A stretch of DNA of 64,000 nt from Gemmatimonas sp. (GTDB taxonomy: Bacteria; Gemmatimonadota; Gemmatimonadetes; Gemmatimonadales; Gemmatimonadaceae). Positions within the stretch are counted from its first letter, which is position 1, and each line of letters opens with the position of its first letter. Made by a program: the position numbers and the translations under genes. Where the stretch lies: NCBI RefSeq assembly GCF_031426495.1, contig NZ_JANPLK010000037.1, positions 62,001 to 126,000 of the forward strand. Direction: 5' to 3'. Positions 16,275 to 24,747 of the stretch are shown here, piece after piece. Under the pieces are notes generated by a model. The model was given only the letters and a program-made list of their open reading frames with translations, had not been told where the DNA came from and did not search any database.

Positions 16275-18475
16275 TCGCGAACTGGTGCAGTACTGCTTCA
16301 CGATACTCGGCGCGGCGGTTCATGCACGCGCTGCTGGTCGCCTCGGTCAGCACGGCCCCACTGGCGTGCGGGGGCGAATCGTCCACCACGCCGTCGTCCG
16401 GCGCGATCAGCACGATCACGCTCTCGCCGCAAACACTCACCCTTGGCGTCGGCAGCAGCGTGGCGCTCGACGTGTCAGTGCGGGATGCCGACGGTCAACC
16501 CACGAACCCGCGCACGATCTTCTGGTCGAGCAGCGATGCAGCGATTGCGCGGGTCTCCGCCGCAGGATTGGTCACGGCGTTGGCACCGGGCTCGGTGCAG
16601 ATTTCGGCCACGGTAGAGGGCAAAAGTGCCGTCGCCAATGTGGCGGTCGCTCCCACGTCGGTCGCCAGTGTTCAGCTGTCGAGCGTGGAGCTGCGCCTGA
16701 CCACAGGCCAACGTGTGCAACTTACCGCCAGTGCACGCGACGCATCGGGCGCGCCCTTGAGTGGACGCGTGGTCACCTGGACCGTGAGTGACGCCAGTAT
16801 CGCGGTGGTGGATAGCACCGGTGCCCTGACGGCGCTCGCGCCTGGAGGCACCACCGTGACGGCTGCGAGCGAAGGGCGGACAGCCACGGCAGCCGTTTTC
16901 GTGACGTCGGTTCCGGTCGCTACCGTTGTGCTCACGCCGTCCAGTACCTCGATCGTGGAAGGCCAAACCACGCAGTTGCGCGTGGAAACGCGCTCGTCGA
17001 CAGGCGTCGTGCTGTCGGGACGCACGATTGCTTGGTCGTCGTCGAACGCGTCGGTGGCCAGTGTGTCATCGTCGGGTCTCGTAACGGGCGTCGCTACTGG
17101 AACGACGACCATTACCGCCTCGAGTGAAGGCCGATCGGGTTCGGCGTCAGTCACGATCACCGCGCGCCCGGTGAATGCGATTGTCGTGTCGCCGTCGCAG
17201 CTGTCGCTCATTGCGGGGCAGGCGGTAGCGCTGACGGTGCAGATTACCGACGCCCAGGGTAACCTGCTGAGCGGACGACCCGTGACCTATCGCTCCGACA
17301 GCGTCGGAGTTGCGTCGGTGTCGGCGAATGGTGCGGTGACCGCCGTCGCACCCGGGAGTGCCACGATTACGGTGACGAGCGAGGGGCGCAGTGCCACGGT
17401 GCGTGTTGTTGTGTCGGCCGTGCCTATCTCCAGCATTCGCGTGACACCTAGTCTGGCCACGTTGACAGTCGGCGACGACACGGCGTTGACCGCCGTGACA
17501 CTGGACGGGTCGGGCGCCGCACTCTCTGGTCGGGTGATCGCGTGGAGCAGCGGATCACCGAGTGTGGCAACGGTCTCGACGTCGGGCCTCGTCACCGCCG
17601 TCGGCGTGGGCAGTGTGATCATCCTTGCCCAGGCAGAAGGTCGCACCGGCTCGGCAACGATCACCGTCAATGCACCGCCGATTGCTGTGGTCACGGTCGC
17701 ACCCTCGACGGTATCCGTTGATGTGGGCGGCACCGTCGATCTCGCCGCAACGGTGAATGACGCCACGGGAGCCACCGTGTTTGGTCGTGTCGTACTGTGG
17801 AGTTCGAGCGTACCGTCGGTAGCGACCGTCTCGAGCACCGGGCGCGTGAGCGCCGTGGCCGCCGGCACGAGCACGGTCACCGCCACGGTCGATGGCAAGT
17901 CGGGCACGGCTCAGATCACGGTGACGCCCACGCCGATCGGGACAGTAACCGTGGCACCCGCCAGCCGTACGCTCGACGTCGGCGGTACCGTCGATCTCGT
18001 CGCTACCGTGCTCGATGTGAATGGCGTGGCGGTTTCGGGACGCACGGTCACCTGGAGTTCGAGTGCCATCGCGGTCGCCGCGGTATCGAGCACTGGGCGC
18101 GTCACTGCGCTAGTGCCGGGAACGGCCACCATCACCGCCACGGTTGATGGAAAGTCGGGCACGGCGCAAATCCTCGTCTCGACGCCTGCTGTGCAAACGG
18201 TTGGGCGAGTGACCGTAAGTCCGGCATCGGCCACGATCAAATCGACGGGACCGTCGGATCGTACGGTGCAGCTCAATGCTGTCGTGTACGCCGACAGTGC
18301 GAGCGGCGGCAGCGCACTGACGAATGCGATCGTTGTCTGGAGCAGCAATGCGCCGTTGATCGCGACGGTGAGTGTCACGGGGTTGGTCACCGCGATCTCC
18401 GAGGGCACCGCCATCATCAGTGCGACGAGCGGGACGAAGAGTGGCACCTCCACCATCACGGTGGTGAAGCGATGA
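16271..18475 (+). CDS. Lipoprotein with eight BIG2-type Ig-like domains
   Basis: Encodes 734 residues from the ATG at 16271, which overlaps the kinase stop as ATGA; an upstream in-frame ATG at 16187 lies inside the kinase gene. The signal ends in a lipobox (STAPLAC-GGESS, Cys near 33). Eight repeats of about 82-85 residues follow, each with the bacterial Ig-like group 2 pattern: V-x-V-x-P start, GRxVxWSSS centre, VSxxGxVTAxxxGxATITA end. Domains 6 and 7 are nearly identical to each other in places (VAPSTVSVDVGGTVDLAATV and VAPASRTLDVGGTVDLVATV), suggesting recent duplication. BIG2 arrays form elongated surface stalks that bind partners or glycans. Sitting between the receptor kinase and a TPR protein, it may interact with the kinase's extracytoplasmic propeller; this is inference. 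Confidence 0.9.
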   Translation: MIANWCSTASRYSARRFMHALLVASVSTAPLACGGESSTTPSSGAISTITLSPQTLTLGVGSSVALDVSVRDADGQPTNPRTIFWSSSDAAIARVSAAGLVTALAPGSVQISATVEGKSAVANVAVAPTSVASVQLSSVELRLTTGQRVQLTASARDASGAPLSGRVVTWTVSDASIAVVDSTGALTALAPGGTTVTAASEGRTATAAVFVTSVPVATVVLTPSSTSIVEGQTTQLRVETRSSTGVVLSGRTIAWSSSNASVASVSSSGLVTGVATGTTTITASSEGRSGSASVTITARPVNAIVVSPSQLSLIAGQAVALTVQITDAQGNLLSGRPVTYRSDSVGVASVSANGAVTAVAPGSATITVTSEGRSATVRVVVSAVPISSIRVTPSLATLTVGDDTALTAVTLDGSGAALSGRVIAWSSGSPSVATVSTSGLVTAVGVGSVIILAQAEGRTGSATITVNAPPIAVVTVAPSTVSVDVGGTVDLAATVNDATGATVFGRVVLWSSSVPSVATVSSTGRVSAVAAGTSTVTATVDGKSGTAQITVTPTPIGTVTVAPASRTLDVGGTVDLVATVLDVNGVAVSGRTVTWSSSAIAVAAVSSTGRVTALVPGTATITATVDGKSGTAQILVSTPAVQTVGRVTVSPASATIKSTGPSDRTVQLNAVVYADSASGGSALTNAIVVWSSNAPLIATVSVTGLVTAISEGTAIISATSGTKSGTSTITVVKR

Positions 18476-19533
18476 GCGCTCCCCGGCTGCGACCGCTGCT
18501 GACGATACTCTTGATTGGTGGGGGCGTCGCGCAACCGGCTCGTGCGCAGCCGATCACGCTCTCGATCAAGCGCACGTTCGCGTCGGACGTGGTCGCCGGG
18601 TGCTTATCCACAGTCAGTGCCATCGCATCCCTACCGCGTGATGCGGCGGAAGCCCGACGCGTGTACGCGTCGGGTCAGGAGATGGCATTGCAGGGCGACC
18701 CGCGCGGGGCAGGCGTCGCTTTTGCGCGTGCGTCCGCGCTCGATCCCGCCGACGATCGCATCGCGTATGCCTTTGCGCGCGTGTTGGAGGAGGCCAACGA
18801 CAGCTCGTCGGCGCTGCGTGAGTACTGTCGAGCGCTACGACTCTCGCCCGCCGGACGTGATCTGGCCGACGTCCGCGCGCGCATCACGCGACTCACACCG
18901 CCTGCATCATCCGACGCACTGCGCCGCGCGCGCGAGCGCTTTAGTGCGGGCGTCGTGGCGTTCGACGCCCGTCGATATGAGGAGGCGCGAGGGGCATTCG
19001 ACGATGCGGCGCGCGCCCTGCCGCAGGAGCCTGAGGCACGATTCAATCGGGCCGTCGCCGAGAGTCAACTCGGTGATCGTTCAGCCGCGCGTCGCGAGTT
19101 CACCACCTACCTCGCGCTGCGCCCCGAGGCGACGGACAGGGCACTCGTACAGCGGTCGATCGACGCACTCGGCCGGCCGCAGTTTTCAGCCGGAACGGCA
19201 TTCGCCAGCGGTCTCGTGCCGGGTGTGGGACAATTCTACACGCGCCGTCCGGCCAAGGGGCTCGCGGTGCTCGCGCTCGTGGGAGGAGCCGCCTACGCCG
19301 CCATGCACACGGTCAGTCGGAGCCTGACAGTGGCCTATGTCGATCCAAACGGGGTGCCTGCGCCGTACCTCGTGATCGTCGAGGAACGCCCCTACCGGTC
19401 CGCAGGCCTGGCGGCCGGGGCAGGGATCACGATCGCGGCGGCCCTCGAGTCCGCCTGGTTTGCGAAGCGGGGGCCTGTGCAGTTTCAGATCGCACCCGGC
19501 GGCAAGGGCGCCGGGCTCGCCTTACGATTCTAA
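18472..19533 (+). CDS. Exported TPR protein with C-terminal membrane segment (DUF5683-like)
   Basis: Encodes 353 residues, ATGA-overlapping the Ig-like lipoprotein gene. A signal peptide (MSAPRLRPLLTILLIGGG, cleavage after ARAQ) precedes two groups of TPR-like helices (about 65-125 and 140-220). The C-terminal part has FASGLVPGVGQFYTRRPAKGLAVLALV and a second hydrophobic helix at about 303-320, resembling the P-G-x-GQ-x-Y hairpin of DUF5683 membrane proteins. Last gene of the FHA-kinase-Ig-TPR set; a palindrome (AGACGG-C-CCGTCT) lies right after its stop. It may scaffold the complex in the periplasm. Confidence 0.8.
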   Translation: MSAPRLRPLLTILLIGGGVAQPARAQPITLSIKRTFASDVVAGCLSTVSAIASLPRDAAEARRVYASGQEMALQGDPRGAGVAFARASALDPADDRIAYAFARVLEEANDSSSALREYCRALRLSPAGRDLADVRARITRLTPPASSDALRRARERFSAGVVAFDARRYEEARGAFDDAARALPQEPEARFNRAVAESQLGDRSAARREFTTYLALRPEATDRALVQRSIDALGRPQFSAGTAFASGLVPGVGQFYTRRPAKGLAVLALVGGAAYAAMHTVSRSLTVAYVDPNGVPAPYLVIVEERPYRSAGLAAGAGITIAAALESAWFAKRGPVQFQIAPGGKGAGLALRF

Positions 19534-19806
19534 GACGGCCCGTCTAGCAAGCATTCACTTGCACCTTACATCAGCTGCGTTGCCAGGGCTGACCGCGGCC
19601 GGTGAACGCTCAGCTGGAAGATTCTTGCTCCGCTTGCTCGCCGTCACGTAGCGCGGATGGGTTTGGTGTCCAATCCTTCACTGTCGGTTACGGAGTCGAA
19701 TGCCAACCGTCACTAGGATGGCCGCGAATCGCTCGTTGCGAATTCCCGGCGACGCTCGGCACCGTGCTCTTCACAGTAGGGCTTGCTCCCTCGGCCGCTC
19801 GATCCC
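19534..19806. other. 273-bp intergenic region
   Basis: Open frames here have no recognisable motifs and overlap each other in several frames. Apart from the short palindrome directly after 19533, no promoter, repeat or RNA structure could be recognised. It presumably carries the promoter of the zinc-ribbon protein gene. Confidence 0.4.
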
Positions 19807-20481
19807 ATGGCCTATCTTCGCTGCACCGCATGTGGTTCCAAGGCGTTGGTCGCTGCCTCGCAGTGTCCGCGCTGTGCTCACCCGTTCAACCTGCTGAGTT
19901 CACGCGGTGACCGGGTGAAGCTGTCGCGTTGTCGTGGCTGTGGAATCATGCATCGCTTCGACGCCACCTGTCATTGGTGCGGCGTGCTGCCCAAGGCGTC
20001 GTGGCAGTCACCCGCCGTGTGGCGATCGGCGGCGGCCGTCCTCCTCTCAATCACCGTCGCCGGCGCCGCGTGGCGGTATGGATCGCCGCTGCGCGTGGAT
20101 TTGATGCAGCGACTGAATGCGGAATCGGTGACGGTCGGTCAGGTCGCGACCAGTGAGCGCGCGCCAGCCGCACCGCCGGGTGAAACGGACGCCCTGGTGT
20201 CTGCGGCCGCCAACGCGATGACGCTGGCGGACAGTCTCGCGACAGCGTCGGCGAGTTCGACGGACAGCATCACCTGGACGCCGGCGGTGGCGCGCACCTG
20301 GGTGAACGTGCGGAACGACGCGAGCCGTGGCGGCGAAGTGGTCGGTGTCATCAAGCCGGCGTCCCGCGCCATGCTGGGCACCGATCGCGCCGGCTGGAGA
20401 CAGGTGCGTTCGCCCGATGTCAACGGGTGGGTCGATCCGCGTCTCTTCGCTCCGGATTCGCTGCAGACTCGCGGAGAATGA
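19807..20481 (+). CDS. Zinc-ribbon, single-helix membrane protein with SH3-like domain
   Basis: Encodes 224 residues from the ATG at 19807 (MAYLRCTACG). Two zinc ribbons are visible: CTACG with CPRC (6-25) and CRGCG with CHWCG (about 42-60), four CxxC knuckles in all. A transmembrane helix (about 74-92) follows. The C-terminal 60 residues (TWVNVRNDASRGGEVVGVIKP and GWRQVRSPDVNGWVDPRLF) match the bacterial SH3 (SH3_3) pattern, often cell-wall or peptide binding. Its stop overlaps the ATG of the pseudopilin gene (ATGA). Topology suggests cytoplasmic zinc ribbons and a periplasmic SH3 domain. Function unknown. Confidence 0.8.
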   Translation: MAYLRCTACGSKALVAASQCPRCAHPFNLLSSRGDRVKLSRCRGCGIMHRFDATCHWCGVLPKASWQSPAVWRSAAAVLLSITVAGAAWRYGSPLRVDLMQRLNAESVTVGQVATSERAPAAPPGETDALVSAAANAMTLADSLATASASSTDSITWTPAVARTWVNVRNDASRGGEVVGVIKPASRAMLGTDRAGWRQVRSPDVNGWVDPRLFAPDSLQTRGE

Positions 20482-20909
20482 TCGCGAACGCGTCCCGGCG
20501 TGCGTTCACGCTGATCGAAGTGTTGGTGGTGATCGTGGTGATCGCCGTCCTCGCCACCTTTGTGGCGCCGAGTCTCTTTCGCAATGTGAACGACGCTCGT
20601 GTGGCGACGGCCAAGGCGCAGATCGAAAGCTTTGGTACCGCGCTGGACGCGTATCGGCTCGACAGCGGCCGCTATCCTACCACCACGCAGGGGCTCGCCG
20701 CGTTGTGGCAGAAGCCGGTGATCGATCCGCCGAGTGGGTGGACCGAGCCGTATCTGCGGAAGCCGGTCCCCGATGATCCGTGGGGCCGTCCGTACCTGTA
20801 CGTCGCGCCGGGCAAAGTGAATCCCGGCAGTTACGACCTCCTCACGTACGGCGCCGACGGTCAGCCCGGCGGTGAAGGCGACAAGGCCGACATCACCAGC
20901 TGGAAGTAA
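20478..20909 (+). CDS. gspG: Type II secretion major pseudopilin-like protein
   Basis: Encodes 143 residues from the ATG at 20478; an upstream in-frame start at 20427 would add an unrelated 17-residue extension. A short basic leader is followed by FTLIEVLVVIVVIAVLA, the class III prepilin signature with Glu at +5. The C-terminal half matches GspG closely: RLDSGRYPTTTQGLAALW, PYLRKPVPDDPWGRPYLY and LLTYGADGQPGGEGDKADI. The residue before the cleavage site is Ala (RRA-FTLIE) rather than the usual Gly. No other type II secretion genes are in the window; this copy is an orphan coupled to the zinc-ribbon gene. Confidence 0.9.
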   Translation: MIANASRRAFTLIEVLVVIVVIAVLATFVAPSLFRNVNDARVATAKAQIESFGTALDAYRLDSGRYPTTTQGLAALWQKPVIDPPSGWTEPYLRKPVPDDPWGRPYLYVAPGKVNPGSYDLLTYGADGQPGGEGDKADITSWK

Positions 20910-21848
20910 TTGGTGGTCTGGCGCACACGCTTCGCGCCGGCACCGACCGGGTATCTTCACCTCGGCCACGTGGTCAACGCGCTTCACGTGTGGGGGCTCG
21001 CCCGGGCATTCGGTGGCGACGTGCTGCTGCGCATCGAAGATCACGATCGGACACGTTGCCGCGACGAATACGAAGCGGCGCTGCTCGATGATCTCGACTG
21101 GCTCGGCTTTGCGCCTGACATCGGCAGCACCGACAGCTTTCGCGCGTCGCGGCGAGGCCGAGCGCACGCGTCACCTCATGCTCAGCGTCAGTCGGATAAC
21201 GACGCGCGCTACGCGGCGGCGCTGGCCACACTTTCTGAATGCGGACTCACCTATGTGTGCACGTGCACGCGGCGCGATGTCGCGCGCCACGCTGCGCGCG
21301 CGCCAGGTGAAGAGCCTCGTTATCCGGGCACGTGCCGCGATGCGCAGCATGCCGACGCGGAATCGCTGGCGCGTCGTGTACGCATCCCCGACAGCGAGGC
21401 GCTATTCGAGGATGGCCGTCTCGGTCTGATGCGGCAGTCGCCGGCCGAGCAGTGTGGTGACGTGTTGGTGCGTGATCGACACGGCCAGTGGACGTACCAG
21501 TTCGCCGTGGTCGTCGACGACATGGCCCATCGGATCGATGTGGTGATTCGTGGCGGAGATCTCCTCGCCAGCACGGGGCGTCAACTGCGGCTGGCGGCGC
21601 TGCTCGGGCGTGGGCGACCCCTGCGATGGTGGCACCATCCGCTGTTGGTGCACGCCGACGGACGTAAGCTCAGCAAAGCCAATCACGACACGTCAATTCG
21701 CGAGCGCCGCGCCGCTGGTGCACACGCGGCGGGATTGCTTGGAGAGGCCGCGTTCCTTTCGGGATTGCTGCCGGCAGCCCGAGATCTCTCGATCGATGAA
21801 CTGCCGGCGTTGTTCCAATCGCGCGTGACTCCGTTCAGCGGGTCGTGA
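20910..21848 (+). CDS. gluQ: Glutamyl-queuosine tRNA(Asp) synthetase
   Basis: Encodes 312 residues. The catalytic core resembles glutamyl-tRNA synthetase but lacks the anticodon-binding domain, as expected for GluQ-RS (YadB), which glutamylates queuosine in tRNA(Asp). The HIGH-type motif is APAPTGYLHLGHVVNAL (about 8-24) and the KMSKS-type motif DGRKLSKANHD. A zinc site is visible as CTCTRR with a later YPGTC. The start is TTG directly after the pseudopilin stop; no ATG lies before the HIGH motif. The 3' end overlaps the convergent M20 peptidase gene by 14 bp. Confidence 0.93.
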   Translation: MVVWRTRFAPAPTGYLHLGHVVNALHVWGLARAFGGDVLLRIEDHDRTRCRDEYEAALLDDLDWLGFAPDIGSTDSFRASRRGRAHASPHAQRQSDNDARYAAALATLSECGLTYVCTCTRRDVARHAARAPGEEPRYPGTCRDAQHADAESLARRVRIPDSEALFEDGRLGLMRQSPAEQCGDVLVRDRHGQWTYQFAVVVDDMAHRIDVVIRGGDLLASTGRQLRLAALLGRGRPLRWWHHPLLVHADGRKLSKANHDTSIRERRAAGAHAAGLLGEAAFLSGLLPAARDLSIDELPALFQSRVTPFSGS

Positions 21849-23163
21849 GCAGGCCGATCACGACGAGCAGGATCCACTGCGGACCCTTGTAACCGTCCGC
21901 GCGATCGTCGTACGACTCATCGAGCGAGTGCGCGCCGCGCCCTACGCCGCCGCCATCGAGCGTTACCGCTGCAATCCCCTTGGAAATCGGAATATTGGCA
22001 TCGGTGCTCGAGATCGTGAGCGGTGCATAGACGTTCATGGTACGCGCCGCCGCCAGCGACGTCCGCACGATGAATGACGTGTCCGCCGTCGTTCCGGCCG
22101 GACGTAGGCCGGTCGTGTCGATCACCAGCGCCAAAGGCACTGTCGACTTCGGCCAGCGCGCCTTTTCCTCGGCCAACGCCTGCCGCAACGCCACCTGCAA
22201 CCGGGCGTCGATGTCGGCCAGCGCTGCCGCCGACTCACTGCGCAGATCGATATCCATGACGCCTTCGGCGGAAATGGAATTCACCGAGGTGCCGCCGGAC
22301 ACGAGACCGACGTTGAACGTGACCTTTGGATTCGTCGACGCCTCGAGCTCGGCGATCTTCGCGATCGCACGGCCCATGGCGTGAATCGGATTCGGCATGC
22401 CGAACGCGCCGTAGCTATGGCCGCCTGGGCCCTTGTACGTCACGCGATAGCGATTGCTGCCAACCGCCCCGTTCGTGATGCCGAAGCCGGTGCCGTCGAT
22501 CGAGATGAACATGTTGATCGAATCCTTCAGCGGTCCGCTGAACAGGGCTCGCACGCCGCGCAGGTTGCCCGGTCCCTCTTCGCCCATCGTGCCGACGACC
22601 AGAATGCGGCCGTTGAACGGGATCTTGTTGGCGACGATCTGTCGCGTCGTGGCGAGCACCGCGGCCAGTCCACGGCAGTCGTCGCCGATGCCGGGCGCCG
22701 TGAGCTTCGTGCCTTCGCGCTTCACCTTCACATTCGTGCCCTCGGGAAACACCGTGTCCAGGTGCCCGCTCAACACCAACGTCGGTCCCGGTCCGGTGCC
22801 CTTGATCTCACCGATCACGTTGCCTTCACGGTCGATGCGCAGCTTCTGCACGCCGAGCGCCGCGAGCTTGTCGCGGAACGCCGCGGCGCGCGCGGCCTCC
22901 TTGAACGGCGGCGCGGGAATCTCGCAGAGCGCGACCTGCTCGGTGAGCGTCCATTCGTTCTCGCTTTGCAGCGCGGCCATCGCCTTGGCCACGGCAGGCT
23001 GCTTGGCGAGTCGGTCGAGCGCGGCCTCGGTGGGCGTGGCCTTCGCGGCGACCTTGGGCTGCTGCGCGTGGCCGGTGGCTGGCGCTGCCAGCGCGAGAGT
23101 CAGAAACGACAGCAGCGCCGGGATCGTGGTGCCGGCGCCGCGAGGCAAAACGAGAGAGGACAT
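21835..23163 (-). CDS. Exported M20 family metallopeptidase
   Basis: Encodes 442 residues from the ATG at 23163. A signal peptide (about 1-34, cleavage near GHAQQ) precedes a two-domain M20 fold. Metal ligands and catalytic residues are visible: SGHLDTVFP, GIGDDCRGLAA, the catalytic glutamate pair in GTMGEEGPGN and a late HSLDE. The dimerisation-domain motif GPGGHSYGAFGMPNP is also present. The closest pattern is the PepT/tripeptidase-like subgroup. A short C-terminal hydrophobic tail (WILLVVIGLL) could anchor it. It begins four bases after the Rieske gene stop, so it is the last gene of the Rieske/membrane-protein operon, probably by convenience. It overlaps gluQ convergently. Confidence 0.9.
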   Translation of the reverse strand: MSSLVLPRGAGTTIPALLSFLTLALAAPATGHAQQPKVAAKATPTEAALDRLAKQPAVAKAMAALQSENEWTLTEQVALCEIPAPPFKEAARAAAFRDKLAALGVQKLRIDREGNVIGEIKGTGPGPTLVLSGHLDTVFPEGTNVKVKREGTKLTAPGIGDDCRGLAAVLATTRQIVANKIPFNGRILVVGTMGEEGPGNLRGVRALFSGPLKDSINMFISIDGTGFGITNGAVGSNRYRVTYKGPGGHSYGAFGMPNPIHAMGRAIAKIAELEASTNPKVTFNVGLVSGGTSVNSISAEGVMDIDLRSESAAALADIDARLQVALRQALAEEKARWPKSTVPLALVIDTTGLRPAGTTADTSFIVRTSLAAARTMNVYAPLTISSTDANIPISKGIAAVTLDGGGVGRGAHSLDESYDDRADGYKGPQWILLVVIGLLTTR

Positions 23164-23167
23164 GACG

Positions 23168-23614
23168 TCAGGAGCTGATCGTGATCGTGCCGGCGGTGGT
23201 GTTCGAGGCGACGGTGAATTCGAACAGACCGTTGGTTCGCTGGCCACCGGTCCACGCGCCGCTCACATTGAACGTGGCGCCATGGTTCGGGCAACGGAAG
23301 CCCGTCCCGCTGATCGCGACGGTGGTGCCTTGATGGGGGCAAATCAATGAGAACGCGCGGTACTGGGTCGTGGAGGCGCGAACCACCGCGATCGGGGTTC
23401 CGGCACCGCTGATCACCGCGATCCCGCCCACGATGCCAAGGGCCGCGTAATTCGCCAGCGTCACCGTTGTGCTCACGTTGGACGGCCCGGTGGGACTTCC
23501 GCCGATACCGTCGCCGCACGCGGTCAGGACGGCGGTAATGGCCAGCGCGGAACTCGTGGCCAGAAACTCCCGCCGGTTCACGCCGGCGCCGCGGCACTTC
23601 GTACAGTCGGACAT
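23168..23614 (-). CDS. Exported Rieske [2Fe-2S] protein (small, lipoprotein-like)
   Basis: Encodes 148 residues; the ATG at 23614 has GAGGGAG upstream. The N-terminus has a Cys pair (SDCTKC), then NRREFLATSSALAITAVLTAC, combining a twin-arginine signal with a lipobox. The Rieske domain (about 55-148) contains both cluster motifs, CPHQGTTV and CPNHGATF, so all two Cys and two His ligands are present. It has the minimal fold only. The protein should carry a 2Fe-2S cluster in the periplasm, membrane tethered. It lies 38 bases downstream of a second Rieske gene, and the pair follows two membrane-protein genes. Confidence 0.92.
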   Translation of the reverse strand: MSDCTKCRGAGVNRREFLATSSALAITAVLTACGDGIGGSPTGPSNVSTTVTLANYAALGIVGGIAVISGAGTPIAVVRASTTQYRAFSLICPHQGTTVAISGTGFRCPNHGATFNVSGAWTGGQRTNGLFEFTVASNTTAGTITISS

Positions 23615-23652
23615 GACGACTCCCTCAAGAGAAGAGATCTGGCCGATGTGGC

Positions 23653-24141
23653 TCAGACTTTGACTAGTGCAGCCGCCCACTTCGCCGGGTCGACGTCACT
23701 CTCGAACGCGACATCGGGATCGACGACGATCTGCGCGCCGTCGCGCGTGATCGGCAGGCGGTCCATGTTCCGCGTGGCGCGGCCACTGACGAACGTTCCG
23801 TTGGGCAGGTACTTCGACTTGTGACGTGGGCACTGAAAGCCAGCGTTCTTCGGCATTGTCTTCAGGGCAGTGTTCTGGTGCGGGCACGACAGCGCGAAGG
23901 CGAACACCTCGCCGTTGGAGCGGCACAGTATCACCTCGTTGGCGCTGTCGATCGAAACGCCATCGGCGGCCGGCAGGGCGTATCGCACGCTGCCGCCCGG
24001 CGCGCGCGGCGCGAGCGCGGCGATGGCGTTCACCGGCCCCACGGCGGAGAGGGCCGCGATCGAGGCCGCGCCGGTGAGGGCGGTGCGCAAGAAATCCCGG
24101 CGCCCCGAACACCCGGAGCAGGACGAGTGGGAGTCAGTCAT
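23653..24141 (-). CDS. Tat-exported Rieske [2Fe-2S] protein
   Basis: Encodes 162 residues. A Cys-containing leader (SSCSGCSG) precedes the twin-arginine motif GRRDFLRT and a hydrophobic segment. The Rieske ligands are CPHQNTAL and CPRHKSKY. The pattern resembles QcrA/PetC-type and arsenite-oxidase small-subunit-type Rieske proteins only in general; the GTxVSGRAxRxMDRLP tail is typical of stand-alone Rieske proteins. It is distinct from the neighbouring Rieske protein in spacing and tail, so this is not a simple tandem duplication. Probable electron carrier working with the membrane proteins encoded just upstream. Confidence 0.92.
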   Translation of the reverse strand: MTDSHSSCSGCSGRRDFLRTALTGAASIAALSAVGPVNAIAALAPRAPGGSVRYALPAADGVSIDSANEVILCRSNGEVFAFALSCPHQNTALKTMPKNAGFQCPRHKSKYLPNGTFVSGRATRNMDRLPITRDGAQIVVDPDVAFESDVDPAKWAAALVKV

Positions 24142-24191
24142 ACGACGGTATTCCGTAGCGAAAAAGACGAGGGAGAAGCATCAGAGAAGCA

Positions 24192-24722
24192 TCAGATTTC
24201 GGAGAGCACGACGCCAAGGAGTACGACCGAGAACCACGCGATGAGGCTGATGGTCGCCGATCGTTTCAGCACGGCCCATGGAAGGTGCGGACTCGGCCAC
24301 TGCGTCGTCTTGTCGATCATCACGCCGGCGTCGGTCGCGGCGGTCAGCACCCGCGACTCAGTCCGCCGCATATAGGCACCGTTCGCGATCAACACCGTGA
24401 ACATCGCCATCTTGCTCCAGAACACTTTCGACACGGCGAAGGTCCCGATGTCCGACGTCGCAAGCGCGATGCCGCTCGCCACCATCACCACGATCGAACC
24501 GATCACGATGGCATGCGTGGTCCGCAGATCCGCCGCCGCGGCCTGATACGCTTCTCGCGTACCCGGAGTGGCGAGCAGCACGCGGCGATCGGCCGCGATC
24601 GCGATGCCGCCGCCGGCAAACAGCGCCAGCACGTGCACGGCGAGGATCGTGGTGGGGATCCACGCGCTGTCGGCATAGAGCTCCGACCACGGGAGCAGCA
24701 GGGACGTGAGGGTTTCGAGCAT
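24192..24722 (-). CDS. Four-helix membrane protein with intramembrane histidines, function unknown
   Basis: Encodes 176 residues with about four transmembrane helices (about 22-44, 68-90, 98-116, 154-174). Histidines sit in the first and second helices (H30 in TTILAVHVLALFAGGG, H70 in TTHAIVIGSIV). This resembles DUF2214/CopD-like membrane proteins but a firm family cannot be named. It is flanked within 25-50 bases by a candidate b-type cytochrome gene and the Rieske genes, so a role in electron transfer or in holding the Rieske proteins is plausible. Confidence 0.75.
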   Translation of the reverse strand: MLETLTSLLLPWSELYADSAWIPTTILAVHVLALFAGGGIAIAADRRVLLATPGTREAYQAAAADLRTTHAIVIGSIVVMVASGIALATSDIGTFAVSKVFWSKMAMFTVLIANGAYMRRTESRVLTAATDAGVMIDKTTQWPSPHLPWAVLKRSATISLIAWFSVVLLGVVLSEI

Positions 24723-24747
24723 CAGAGTATCGTTGGCAGAGAAGGGG

